NCBI GenBank assembly: GCA_020637805.1
Contig: JACKJU010000011.1
Coordinates: 1-64,000, forward strand
Reading direction: 5' to 3'
Origin: Nitratireductor sp.
GTDB lineage: Bacteria; Pseudomonadota; Alphaproteobacteria; Rhizobiales; Rhizobiaceae
DNA length: 64,000 nt
A program made the translations under genes and the position numbers. This document shows positions 1 to 9,617 of this stretch, piece after piece (positions within the stretch are counted from its first letter, which is position 1; every line of letters starts with the position of its first letter). Under the pieces are notes generated by a model. It saw only the letters and a list, made by a program, of their open reading frames with translations. It did no database searches and had not been told where the DNA came from.

Positions 1-8
1 CTAAGAAT

Positions 9-91
9 GATGCGAATGCGGCATTATAAATAACTCCACCTGCTTGAGACAGATCAAGGTTGGAGTTTCTTATAATTCGCATTCTTGCATC
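9..91. repeat. Long imperfect inverted repeat around a possible promoter
   Basis: Arm 9-29 (GATGC, GAATGCG, gc, ATTATAA) is complementary to arm 70-91 (TTATAAT, t, CGCATTC, tt, GCATC): 19 paired bases with small bulges and about 40 nt between. The right arm contains a perfect TATAAT (71-76), but no good -35 lies 16-18 nt upstream. It sits 90 nt before the first gene and could be a regulatory structure or one end of an element. I did not find a second copy near 8.6-8.8 kb. Confidence 0.5.
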
Positions 92-181
92 ATGTTTTTC
101 GCCAGATCAGCAGCCATCTCGAAAGCGGAGCTATTATTTCGCCTATTTGGCAATACGGTCGAATTCAAGCTCATTGTTGCG

Positions 182-3100
182 ATGAAAACGGTGATGGCTG
201 CCATATTTGCTTTTCACTTTCTTGTCGCCTTGCCGATTTCGCCTGCGCAATCCGAAATGCTAGATGCCTTCAACGAGGCCACGATTTCCACCCGCAAAAT
301 TGTACTTGAGGAAGTCGAGAAGCTCATTCCCAAGCACAATGTGAAAATTGGAGTCATCGGATCCTCGGTCAAGGGTGGTAGCTACCTAGACCCCATGTTG
401 CAGTCGGTCACGAACTATTCCGATGTCGACATGACGATGATCATTTCCAATGTCGATGACGAAGAGGAGTTGTTCCGCCGCTGGATGGGTTTCCGGGACG
501 AACTGAAACGCAATGTCGCCAATCGCCTTGATGCCCTGCAAAAGAGCGGTGCGCTGAAATCGGCGCATGGTGCAAATCTGGCAGATGACTTCGGTAGCCG
601 GGTGATGAACAGCATCAATGTCTATCCACCGGACCAGCTGGTCGATGACGTCGAGAACAGCAGTGAATATGTCAAGAAACTCGAACGCCTGTTCAAGGAG
701 TATGACGATCCGAAGAACTTTCACCATGTGAATCTCGGAGCGGAAGATTTCGATGCGGTTGTCGGCGGTACAAGCGCCAAGGCCTTCCGCAAGCATTACG
801 AGGCAGGCAGCGGCGTTGTCTTCGAGATGTATGATGGAAAAGTCATTCACGGATTTCACGATCTGCAGGAGGTTTCAAAATTCACATCCGAGGGGGTGGC
901 GGGAATATCCGGGCAGTTCGTGAAAAAGAGCCGCCAGGCACTTCAGACTGGTGAGGATGCTGCCAAGGACCTCTCGAAAAACATGAAGCGGCTCAACCAG
1001 TATCTTCGCAAGGCCAAGAGCATGGCGGGTGTTGATGCCGCCTCGATTGCCAATCTCGAAATCGACGATCTGCTGCGCAAGCTCGATGGCTATGTCAGCA
1101 GGTCCGGGAACGATCTGGAGAAGGGCGCAAGGAAATGGCTAAAAGCGCATGGCGATGAGATAAACCACGCGTTGTTGAAAGCCGATATCGAGGCAAGAGC
1201 CTGCCGGGCGATTGCGGAAACTGCCGATGAAACACAGCGGGCGATGCTGCGCAAGCTCGTTTCCTCCTCCAAGTGGAAGCGCTTCAAGAACCAGCTTTCA
1301 CGTCACTACCGTGATTTCGCAGACGCCGTCCCGCTTGGCACGATCACTAAGGGAATGACCGCACTGGCGGTCAGCGCGGAATATCTTCGCATTCGTGACA
1401 TCTACGCAGAACGCGGTTTTAATGCCGCTTTCGGTGAACTGCTGCTGGAAGGAATGTTCGCCGGATTGCCCCAAAGCCTGTTCAAAATGGCATTCGAAAT
1501 CGCCATGGAGGAGGCCAAGGGGTTTGGCTATCAGTTGGCGGTATCGCGTCAGGGATGCGAGGATTTCCTGGCTGGTATTGTCAGCATCATGGGTGCTGAG
1601 AAATTCCAGAAGGGATATGAGCTGGAAGAGTTTGCAAGGTACTTCATTCATGAGGATGAAGCGGCAGAAAAACTCGATGCGCTGGCCAGCGGGGCTGCGA
1701 CACGTTCGGATGTGGAGACTAATACTGCAATCAAGGAGATGGAAGCGGGCAAGAAGGTGGCGCTTCTCGAAAAATGCCAGAAGCCGATTATGACCGGCTG
1801 GCGGGCGACCCGCCAGCAATGGTTCTTCGAGGCAGCTACCAATGCAAATGAATTGCGGAGCTTAATCGAGGCATTGAACCTGACTCTTGAGATTACGGGC
1901 GAAACCACCGATGCAAGCGGCAAGCGCAATGTCGAGATTGCCGTCAGAACGGCCGGTGATGCAAAGGCGATCCATGAGAAATTTGTACTGCTGAAGAACC
2001 AGATTGCGCGTCTTGGCGGCAAGGATGGTATCGGCTCGCTCGACGTGATGCAGCATTTCCAGTGGATGCTGGATGGCAGGAACATTTCGCCAGATGGTTG
2101 GCCTGGAGGCGAGAAGGAATCGCTGACACTGCTCGATTTCAACGGCGACAGCCTTTTTGGTACAGGAAGGACGGCAAGTGTCGCGATCTCCAATAATAAA
2201 TCACACGAACTTGCCCTGAACTATCGGGTGGTATTCAAGCCGGAAGGTTCGATAGCACCGGAAATCATGGCGGACTGGAAACGGCTTTGGGGCGGTATCA
2301 AGAAAAAGGCGGTAATGCCGCTTGATCCGGCACTGAAACCGATCGAGATCGCAGGTCCGGCAGAGGTCACAGAGGGTGAGCGGGCGGGATTCAATATCAC
2401 CGGCACTGGCGAACTGGACAAGAACTCAAGACTCGCATGGTACGTCATTCGCGATGACGGGCGTGAGGAGGCAGGAGAAGGCAGGTCGGCCGAAATCGAA
2501 TTCGGTTCAGCTGGACGGGCAACTGTCGGTGTCGGAGTAAGGAGCGAAGGAGCAGGAACCGGTGGACGGGCGGAAAAACAGGTAAACGTTTTCCAGCCAG
2601 CCAGACTTTCCCTTCGCCTGACGGACAGCAAGGACGGGAAACCCATCGTCCATGCGGATGTTTTCCTACAAGGCAAATACAAGGGTGGACGAAACTACCG
2701 GCTGAAAGAGACGGATGAACTGACTGCCGGCCTTTCGATCATACCGGGCCCCTATGACTACAGGGTCAAGGCGAAAGGTTATGAAGAGGTCATCGGCACG
2801 ACTAATTTTGGTTATTCCGATACGGTGCTCGAACTTGAACTGGATGCCGCTGATGAAGAGCCGGAAGAGGAAACAAAGACCGGCGATACCGGAAAGATCG
2901 ATCCGGCGGCAGCCTACATCGGCCTCTCGCTCGACCATGACGAACTCATTCTCGAACCTGGCAAACAGGGCTACATCGTCGCCACGGCATCGGTCTCCAG
3001 CCTGCCGAAATTCAAACTGGTCGATGTCACCTCCGAAGTTGAATGGGAAAGCGACGACCCTGCGATCGCCACCGTCAATGCAGGGGTCGTTAAGGCAGGC

Positions 3101-4417
3101 AACCAGACAGGCGAAACCTTCCTGACGGCACGTTTCACTTCGCCGGATGTAGCGGCATCATTTTCCCGGACAATCCGGATTTCGGTAAAGGACCTGTCTG
3201 CCAATCCGCCCGAGGCGAGTTTTGCAGTTTCACCGGAAGCTCGGACCTATCGCCCCGGACAGAACTTGACATTCAAGCAGACGTTGCAGCCACCAACGGA
3301 CGATTTCGAATTTCACTGGTATCTGAATGGTGAGGATTTCAGCGGACCGGAAATCTCCTACACATTCCCCGAAGAGGATAAGTACACGGTGACGCTCATC
3401 GTGACCTCGAAGGCTTCGGGACGCGAGCAGCGTTTTTCGCGCTCGATCGAGGTGACCGAAGAACCGCTACCGGATATCGGCATTTCTGCCTCGTCGGATC
3501 CGCCATATCAGGCTCCGGCCAATATCAGCTTTTCTGCCACCGGCGACGATCTACCGGACAATGCACAGTACCGGTGGATGCTCGACGGCAGTATGCTGCC
3601 GGCCGCAGGCCGGACAACTGCCAGCCAGGCACTGGTAGCCGGATCGCATATGGTCCTGCTTTCGGTCCTGACTGTTGAAGACGAGTATCGCGCCGAACTG
3701 AAGATCGAGGTCGGCGGTTCGGAAGACGGCGATGGCAACACCGCCAGACCGGATGCCAGATGGCGCAACCGGTTTGCAGCCAGCGAACCTGATGCGAGTG
3801 GCTGGGTCGAAATCAGCTCCCAATACTGGATTGGAGGCGACGGTAGATGGTCGGATTTGCGGGTAGACAATAGGATCGAAGTCGAGGGCAAAGCGCATCT
3901 GGTAACCGGTGAACAGGATGCCGGGTTCAATACCGGGTTCCTGCTTTACGTTCCGAAGGGCAGGAACGAACTTCGTTATTCCGTCCATGATTACAACTAC
4001 GAAACGCACCGGATGGGAACGGTCTATTCCGGCAATGTACCGCTTCATGGCCGCGATATCGATCCGTCATCGGTGAAGATAAATTCGGTTCATTCTCGTG
4101 CCATGGAATTCGAATGGCGTTCGATGACAGGCGATCTCGGACTGCTGCGATTGTACAAGGTTCCGGCCGCGGGCTTTGTAACCGGCGGTCTTGAGGAGAT
4201 TGATTTCATCGAGGGCGACAAGGATGGCGGAGACGGTATCAATCTTGGCAACAAGAACTGGAACTTCGACGAACAGGATAGCGCAGGAAAGGTTCAGGAC
4301 CAGGCGGAATTCGATCCGGGACGGAAATATGAAGGTCTTCCGCAGAAGCTCATGTGGAGCGCTGCCGGGCGAGCGGGCTTACATCTATGTCGGCATGGAT
4401 GGGTTGAACCCATGTGA
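182..4417 (+). CDS. Giant exported protein: nucleotidyltransferase-like N-terminus with Ig/PKD modules, truncated by frameshift
   Basis: I do not recognise this as a named protein. The chosen ATG (182) opens directly into a typical Sec signal peptide (residues 1-24, cleavage near AQS); the frame is open upstream to 44, and no strong ribosome site decides the start. Residues 55-85 resemble the nucleotidyltransferase signature: GS (60-61), GGS (65-67) and, 13 residues later, DVD (81-83) in a hydrophobic strand. A helical region follows. Then come an Ig-like module (about 718-805), a carboxypeptidase-regulatory/PEGA-like module (806-893), a BIg2-like module (907-1003), two PKD-like modules (1008-1093, 1098-1180) and an unknown beta-rich tail (1203-1330). 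The last residues after about 1393 are out of frame: good coding continues in another frame from about 4364. An active nucleotidyltransferase outside the cytoplasm would be odd, so adhesin, toxin or inactive fold are alternatives. Confidence 0.72.
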   Translation: MKTVMAAIFAFHFLVALPISPAQSEMLDAFNEATISTRKIVLEEVEKLIPKHNVKIGVIGSSVKGGSYLDPMLQSVTNYSDVDMTMIISNVDDEEELFRRWMGFRDELKRNVANRLDALQKSGALKSAHGANLADDFGSRVMNSINVYPPDQLVDDVENSSEYVKKLERLFKEYDDPKNFHHVNLGAEDFDAVVGGTSAKAFRKHYEAGSGVVFEMYDGKVIHGFHDLQEVSKFTSEGVAGISGQFVKKSRQALQTGEDAAKDLSKNMKRLNQYLRKAKSMAGVDAASIANLEIDDLLRKLDGYVSRSGNDLEKGARKWLKAHGDEINHALLKADIEARACRAIAETADETQRAMLRKLVSSSKWKRFKNQLSRHYRDFADAVPLGTITKGMTALAVSAEYLRIRDIYAERGFNAAFGELLLEGMFAGLPQSLFKMAFEIAMEEAKGFGYQLAVSRQGCEDFLAGIVSIMGAEKFQKGYELEEFARYFIHEDEAAEKLDALASGAATRSDVETNTAIKEMEAGKKVALLEKCQKPIMTGWRATRQQWFFEAATNANELRSLIEALNLTLEITGETTDASGKRNVEIAVRTAGDAKAIHEKFVLLKNQIARLGGKDGIGSLDVMQHFQWMLDGRNISPDGWPGGEKESLTLLDFNGDSLFGTGRTASVAISNNKSHELALNYRVVFKPEGSIAPEIMADWKRLWGGIKKKAVMPLDPALKPIEIAGPAEVTEGERAGFNITGTGELDKNSRLAWYVIRDDGREEAGEGRSAEIEFGSAGRATVGVGVRSEGAGTGGRAEKQVNVFQPARLSLRLTDSKDGKPIVHADVFLQGKYKGGRNYRLKETDELTAGLSIIPGPYDYRVKAKGYEEVIGTTNFGYSDTVLELELDAADEEPEEETKTGDTGKIDPAAAYIGLSLDHDELILEPGKQGYIVATASVSSLPKFKLVDVTSEVEWESDDPAIATVNAGVVKAGNQTGETFLTARFTSPDVAASFSRTIRISVKDLSANPPEASFAVSPEARTYRPGQNLTFKQTLQPPTDDFEFHWYLNGEDFSGPEISYTFPEEDKYTVTLIVTSKASGREQRFSRSIEVTEEPLPDIGISASSDPPYQAPANISFSATGDDLPDNAQYRWMLDGSMLPAAGRTTASQALVAGSHMVLLSVLTVEDEYRAELKIEVGGSEDGDGNTARPDARWRNRFAASEPDASGWVEISSQYWIGGDGRWSDLRVDNRIEVEGKAHLVTGEQDAGFNTGFLLYVPKGRNELRYSVHDYNYETHRMGTVYSGNVPLHGRDIDPSSVKINSVHSRAMEFEWRSMTGDLGLLRLYKVPAAGFVTGGLEEIDFIEGDKDGGDGINLGNKNWNFDEQDSAGKVQDQAEFDPGRKYEGLPQKLMWSAAGRAGLHLCRHGWVEPM

Positions 4418-5141
4418 AGATGAAGATTACGGGGTTCCAGCGATTTCGGCTATGTCGATTACAAGGGTATTTCCACGATACCCGCGGCAAGGATGTTGGC
4501 TATCTCGATTATGCCATGCCGATGGGGGTTAGAATTAACCTGATCCGGTGGTCCCGATACGAGATCGAGGAGATCATCGGGGACTCGGTCCGATTCATTG
4601 TCAGGTGCAGAATTCTACGTCGAGGAGAGGGTCAATCGCGACGAGGACAGCACTTGGTCAAGAGATACTGACAGATCAGGTGTCAGCCAGGACGGAACGC
4701 GACTGCCGTTGCAACTGGTCGGTCTCGACAAATTGCGCAGGGGTGATCCGCAAATCGTTGAGCTTTACTGGAAGCCGGCGGAAAAATTCTTCCTGCAAAC
4801 AGCCTGCAGCTTCGAGATCAGGAAGCGGTGCCGGCACTTGGGGCGAACGCTGGATACTGGTTTCCAAAAGCTATTCCGATGTCAGCCTGGTCGGAACCGG
4901 AGTAGGGCCTGCAGTCGCCTACAAGGAGGCAGAAGGCCGCTGGCGCATCAAGCTTTTCGAATACCGGACAGGAAAGGTTCTCAGAGATTATACCCGCAAC
5001 CAGCCTATGCGGATCGGTCATGGCGGCCAATACGGCGTCTATGTGTTTGTCGGCGAAAACAATGACCGGTTTTTCGCGGTGGATATCTACAACAACCGGA
5101 TGCGGGAGTACGACCCGAAGACAAGGGAGTATATCGATTGA
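4360..5141 (+). pseudogene. Frameshifted 3' end of the giant exported protein
   Basis: Coding sense continues past the stop at 4417 but hops between frames. One frame reads AYIYVGMDGLNPCEDEDYG (about 4378-4434), another GYVDYKG (4450-4470), another GKDVGYLDYAMPMG (about 4489-4530), then AEFYVEERVNRDEDS (about 4606-4650). The final frame from about 4850 carries YGVYVFVGENNDRFFAVDIY and ends at a TGA at 5139-5141. At least four indels are needed to join the pieces. Restored, the parent protein would be roughly 1,650 residues. Either the gene is decaying from its 3' side or the consensus sequence is poor here; the flanking genes are clean. Confidence 0.65.
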
Positions 5142-6600
5142 CCGGTAAGCACGGATTTCTCAAAACGCTCGCACTTTTCCTTTTGATAGCCGGAACTTCC
5201 CAACTGGTGCAGGCGCAGACATCGAATTCACGCGGTGACGAGATCAGATCGGCGCTCAATCTGGCTGCTGGAGACCTTTCATGGGCTGGCGAAGTGGAAG
5301 CTGTGCCGTTGGCATCCGATGCGGTTTCATACATCATTCGCGAGCCGGTCGGCATGATTGCGATAACCGAATACCAGACGGATGCCGCCGCTGAAGCGGC
5401 ATTCGAGGCAGGGCTCGACAGCGAAACCGAGTTTCATGGCAATCGTGCAAGCGGCGGTTTGGACAGCGCAACGATGAGCTGGCTGTCCGGCAGGCTTGTG
5501 CTTTCGGTGGCCTCCGGCGCGGGGGATCGGACGACTTGGCGGAGCTCTGCACAGCGCTACCGCCGATGGCGATCTCGCTTCGCAACCGGATGAAAATCGC
5601 CTCTCCGAAGACGAGGGCAGAACGAAGGCAGACGGCACCAAGGTCAGCGAAACCGCAGACACGGGCTGACAAGAGACGGGCAAGACAGCGGCTGTTGGTT
5701 CATCTGCAGTCACGATCACCGCCAGGGCGAAACGGAACTGATGGCGACTGGAAGGTGACGGTCGATGATCCGGAACGCCTGCCTGGATGTATCCGGGATA
5801 TGACGATCCGGCTGGCAGAATGCCGCTGCTGGACCAACGAAACCTGCTGCCCGACCGCATTGCCGGAATGAAGACACGGGCGCAAGCTGGATCTGGCATC
5901 AGGATGATCCGGATCAGGTCTTCTTCGCCGCGAATCGACATGCAGTACCATCCGCTTGCTGCGATCCTGCGTATCACCGCGGACAATGAATATGCTGTTT
6001 ATCTCAATGGCGGCATGATTGGCGAGGATACGGGTGACAGCGCATCTGTCTGGAACAGGGCCGAATCTTACGACATTGCGCCCTATCTGAGATGCAAAAA
6101 ACGTGATCGCGATCGTTGCCCGCGACTATGGCGGCGGCTCGATTGCTCCTTGATGTTAACTTTGCGGCCTTCAACGCTGCCCGGCCAGGCGAATGGTGGC
6201 ACCAGACCGACAGGCCAGCTGGCGTGGCCGTTACCGGTCGATACCAGTGTGAATGGTGCCTCCTATCCGTCGGGTGGGCCTGATAATCGACAACGGACGG
6301 ATCACCGGCACGTCCGTCGAATGGGCTGTTGCCCGGTCCGCGTATCGACCCGCTTGCCGCTTCGTTTCCGGAAACAGGTCATGATTGAACGTGATTGCAG
6401 CAGGCGGCGACATGTCGGGCCGTGCAAGCAGACATATGACAGCTCGATCATGAATGGCCGCTTGGAAGGGACATTACCGGCACCCGTGATTGGCGCCGCA
6501 CAAGCTGGGTATTGTCTCTTGATAATCTGATGACGCAACCATCAGGGCAATCGGCTAGCACCCATCCGCCCGTCCGCCACCGCGGCAAAAGCAACCGGGC
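5138..6600 (+). pseudogene. Broken second exported protein: signal peptide plus beta-sandwich remnant
   Basis: A TTG start at 5138 overlaps the TGA of the preceding gene (TTGA), so the two were probably translationally coupled. The frame gives a clear signal peptide (a basic start, then LKTLALFLLIAGTS, cleavage near VQAQ) and is coherent to about 5530. After that, sense jumps frames: an acidic linker (about 5560-5670), then about 5970-6090 with ITADNEYAVYLNG and WNRAESYDIAPYL, then NVIAIVARDYGGGSIA (about 6100-6150) in another frame. That series is characteristic of galactose-binding-like beta-sandwiches found next to carbohydrate-active enzymes. EWWHQTDRPAG follows near 6190. Motifs are well preserved although the frame is lost many times. 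No catalytic domain can be assigned. Confidence 0.6.
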
Positions 6601-7140
6601 GCCATCGCATCAGCACGCTCAAAAGCGCAGCGTCGCTTGTTGACGAGGGCAAGCGATTGTTTCTCACGGGCGCATACCCTTGCCGACAACGGAATGCGTC
6701 AGGATGCCTTTGCTAAGTACTTGCCCTGTTCCAGCAGGCGGAAATGGGATCGGCAGAGGCGATCTACATGATCAGTTACCTGTGAGGTTGGATCAGGCGT
6801 TCACAGGACAATGACATTGCCGCTTCCCATTACGAGGAAGCTACCGCAGCGGTTATGCGGAAGCCTATCCAGTTGATGCTCATCAAAACCAGTTGCGCCG
6901 TTACGAACAGGCTGCAGGCACCTTCTTCAGCTACTACAAGGCGTTCCGCAACAGGCTGAACAGAGCTTTGCCGATTATGCCTACAGCCCGCAGGTATTGC
7001 AGGCGATCCGGTCGAATTAGCGCGCGGGGTACTACCGTGGAGGATTGACGGCATCATCGGTGAACCCGGAAGCGATACGGCAATATGTAAGAAGACCGGG
7101 TTCTGATGAACTGATCCATTCGGATGATGGTTGCTCAGAG
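6601..7140 (+). pseudogene. Sel1-like and peptidoglycan-binding remnants, many frameshifts
   Basis: Pieces in different plus frames read ADNGMRQDAFAKYL, then ALFQQAEMGSAEAIYMISYL and RDNDIAASHYE (about 6720-6840), which matches the pattern of Sel1-like (TPR-like) repeats. They are followed by SGYAEAYP and a helical QLRRYEQAAGTFFSYYKAFR stretch (6840-6960). After YSPQVLQAI, the piece RGYYRGGIDGIIG then PGSDTAI (about 7025-7085) matches the core of the peptidoglycan-binding domain 1 family. This is probably the same broken exported gene as the preceding feature, or a third gene of the same operon; no intact start is visible. Confidence 0.5.
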
Positions 7141-8573
7141 CAATTTCACCTACTCCGGTGCAGCCGGCTGGGCAACAGAAATATTATACACCAGCCAAAG
7201 GGTACGGCCAGAGCGATCGGCGCATCGATGCCCGTGCCGATAAATTCTGAACTCCGCCAGCAGAGTTATCTTCGTCGACCAATTGAGGACACGGCCGCTG
7301 GTTTCCTGCAAGATCCAGGAAACCGGATAGCGCAGATCAACTGGAACGCCACGCAATTTGCCGGTGCGTGGCGTGCGGACTACGATGTCGGATGTGGTGA
7401 TGGCTGCTCGAAAACCGCAATGAATTATCGCGTCGTCGATTGGAATCGGACCAACCGATGTTATTGGTACTGGGTGGATACCTACCGGCTGCCTGAGCGC
7501 TTCTTCTTTCCCGGTTGAACATTTGCGTGGTCTTTCACAGATTGAGCTACCGGCCGGGATATCGGTGGGGATGCCGCATGGCTGTTTCTTTGCCTATATC
7601 CGATGGCGGATTTGCCTGTAGAGACGGTTCCGCGATATTCCTGCTGTTGAGTTCTATCGCACTTCCTTCTGCGACCTTTTCCATGCGGGCGCGGACATGA
7701 CCTCTCCCGGACATCGGCCTCCGATCTCACATCACCCAGCTGGGACGGTTGCCGGTTTTTCCTGATCGACGTTTCTCCGAACGCCTGTTTGGCATCAAGC
7801 ATGCGTCACCGATCCGCTGGCCGCAGACGTCATCGCGGTCATATTCATTTGCGGCAGCTTTGCTGGCGCTGTTCCATCGACAGACCGGAGGCCAGGCAAG
7901 GGCAGACGAGAACGGACTTGATCAGGGTTCGGTTCCGTTCAAGTCTCCTGGGAAGCATCGTTTCAGTAGCCACAACGCCAACATGTGCTGGTCGGGCGTG
8001 TCGATTTCTAATCCCGCACGGCCGCGTACAAATATTGTCGTCTCGCTGCGCAATGGCGGTAGGAAATATTCGATCCGGTTCCAGGCGGCCAGAAATTCTC
8101 TGATTGCGACTGCGCGATGCCAAACAGTCCCTGCTGAACGATATCGAAGAAGAATGGGAATAGATTGCCGTGTCCATATCGGTTTTGCCAAGATTGGTTT
8201 CGCTCCTCCTGGCTCTGCAGTGCGGCCATTGCGGTTATGCGCCAACTGAACCACTCGTCTAGCGAGCCGTCAGGCTGGATGGAGATGAGGGCGCGTGGAT
8301 CGCCGAAATGCGCGGGACCGAGTTACGCACTTATCAGAAAATCATCGAATGTTTCTGCCCAAACCTGGCCTTGAACTGGAACTCGTAAACCGTTCGGCGG
8401 CATGATCAACGTGGATGAAAAATCCCGGCTTGCCACTGGCGGCGGGCAGTACAGCGTAAAATTTTCCGACTGTTTTCACCCGCGGGAATACAGTTGCCAA
8501 TGAAGAATACGCTGAATTCGCCGCCTTTTTCTATCTAAGAGTTACCGTACGCGAAGTCTTGGCGACCAAATGA
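7141..8573 (+). pseudogene. Unrecognised frameshifted coding remnant
   Basis: Plus-strand coding pieces continue but I cannot assign them. One frame carries NFTYSGAAGWATEILYT (about 7140-7195), another IAQINWNATQFAGAWRADYD and MNYRVVDWNRTNRCYWYW (about 7325-7475), another TNIVVSLRNGGRKYSIRFQ (about 8025-8085), and near the end EEYAEFAAFFYLRVTVREVL, finishing at a TGA at 8571-8573. The last stretch is a good C-terminus, so a gene probably ended there. The 203 bases from 8574 to 8776 show no coding sense, clear hairpin or repeat. Confidence 0.4.
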
Positions 8574-8776
8574 GATAGATTGCCAGGGTAGTGAGGATGA
8601 AAGCGCAATGCCAGTATTTCACCGCATCGCCAATAGAGGTTTAACAAGGAACCTTCGTGAGATCGGTTTGCAAATGTAGAGTTGCCCGGGTCTCAATCAT
8701 GATTTTTTGGTTCATCCAAACGACGGTAGGCTACAATTGCCTCTCTTCGCTCTTCTGGGCCTTTGGCTTGTTCAAA

Positions 8777-9433
8777 TTAGTGGCAGCTATTTTGGCCGTG
8801 AGGACTGATTAGGAATGTCCAAATTGACAGCGTAATGCTGACATCGAAAGCAGGCAGTGTCCGCAAAGGGCCGTTTCTACCGCCAAGTTTCCCAAACATT
8901 GGTCGAGATGCCTTCCAAAGGGCATCCTCGATATCCTGGATCAGCGATTGGTCGACAGTTCTACGAATAAGGTGGACTTCTACTGCTACGGTGTTTTCTG
9001 CATCTGGGCACCACAGTTTCATTTTCAGGGCATAAGTGCCCTCTGCACATGTGTGCAAATGTTGCTGAAGCCTCTGTATGATTTTCCGGGAGCTTCCAAC
9101 ATAGAGGACAGTGCTGCTGTCGACATTGTTGTTTCGTGCGAGAGCGGGGCCGTTCGGTTGTTTGTAGTCCATATACGCTTGGCTAAGCAGGTCCGCCCCG
9201 GCCTGGTTGTCCACAGTGATCCGGTAAATTGCAGTGGCGTCAGTCTCTTGGCCGAGTAACGGTGCAATCCAATTGGATATCGCTTCAGGCGCCAATCCTT
9301 TTTTGATCTCCCCGAAACTGAAATCCTTCTGAATTACATCAGCAAACTGTCCATCATTTATGGCGGCATCAATTGCGTCAGCCCGTTCGCGAAGGTCATC
9401 GCGAGCATTTTGCAAAACTTCAGTACTTATCAT
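8777..9433 (-). CDS. Standalone GIY-YIG-like nuclease-fold protein
   Basis: 218 residues from an ATG at 9433 with a GAGAGG-type ribosome site about 12 nt upstream; longer in-frame starts exist but lack support and would cross the leu leader. A helical N-terminus (1-60) precedes a GIY-YIG-like core: AIY (68-70) as first strand, an insertion of about 40 residues, LYVGSS (110-115), an Arg (R121) and His (H125) in the following helix, GTYAL (132-136), an acidic helix with IEDALW (168-173) and PMFGKLGGRN (178-187). This layout is known from small GIY-YIG-family proteins of unclear function in bacteria, some in defence or repair contexts. Catalysis is not proven. It is intact, unlike the segment beside it, and lies convergent to it. 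Confidence 0.65.
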   Translation of the reverse strand: MISTEVLQNARDDLRERADAIDAAINDGQFADVIQKDFSFGEIKKGLAPEAISNWIAPLLGQETDATAIYRITVDNQAGADLLSQAYMDYKQPNGPALARNNNVDSSTVLYVGSSRKIIQRLQQHLHTCAEGTYALKMKLWCPDAENTVAVEVHLIRRTVDQSLIQDIEDALWKASRPMFGKLGGRNGPLRTLPAFDVSITLSIWTFLISPHGQNSCH

Positions 9434-9512
9434 GAAACCAATTGCCTCTCTCACGCATGAGCATTTTATCCCCCCCTTGCATTCGCTGCCGAAACACCCC
9501 ATAAATCGCGGC

Positions 9513-9617
9513 ATGCGCAACGTTAGCCCTTGCACGTCTGTTTTTGCCCCGTCTGCCGCTCCTGCTGGCAGGCTTCTTGCGCTTGCCCTCCTTCTTAGCG
9601 GCGGCTGCCGGGCCTGA
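9513..9617 (+). CDS. Leucine-rich leader peptide of leuA (candidate)
   Basis: A 34-codon frame starts at ATG 9513 and stops at TGA 9615. Six of eight consecutive codons at 9573-9596 are Leu (CTT CTT GCG CTT GCC CTC CTT CTT). The end of the frame contains CTGCCGG (9605-9611), which is repeated in the terminator stem downstream. The layout fits a classical leucine attenuator leader. Start uncertain: an internal start is possible, and I see no strong ribosome site. Confidence 0.6.
   Translation: MRNVSPCTSVFAPSAAPAGRLLALALLLSGGCRA

Noticed and set aside
44..181. Upstream extension of the giant exported protein to an ATG at 44
   Set aside because: The 46 extra residues have no coding character and would bury the signal peptide that starts at 182; the region also overlaps the inverted repeat and TATAAT.
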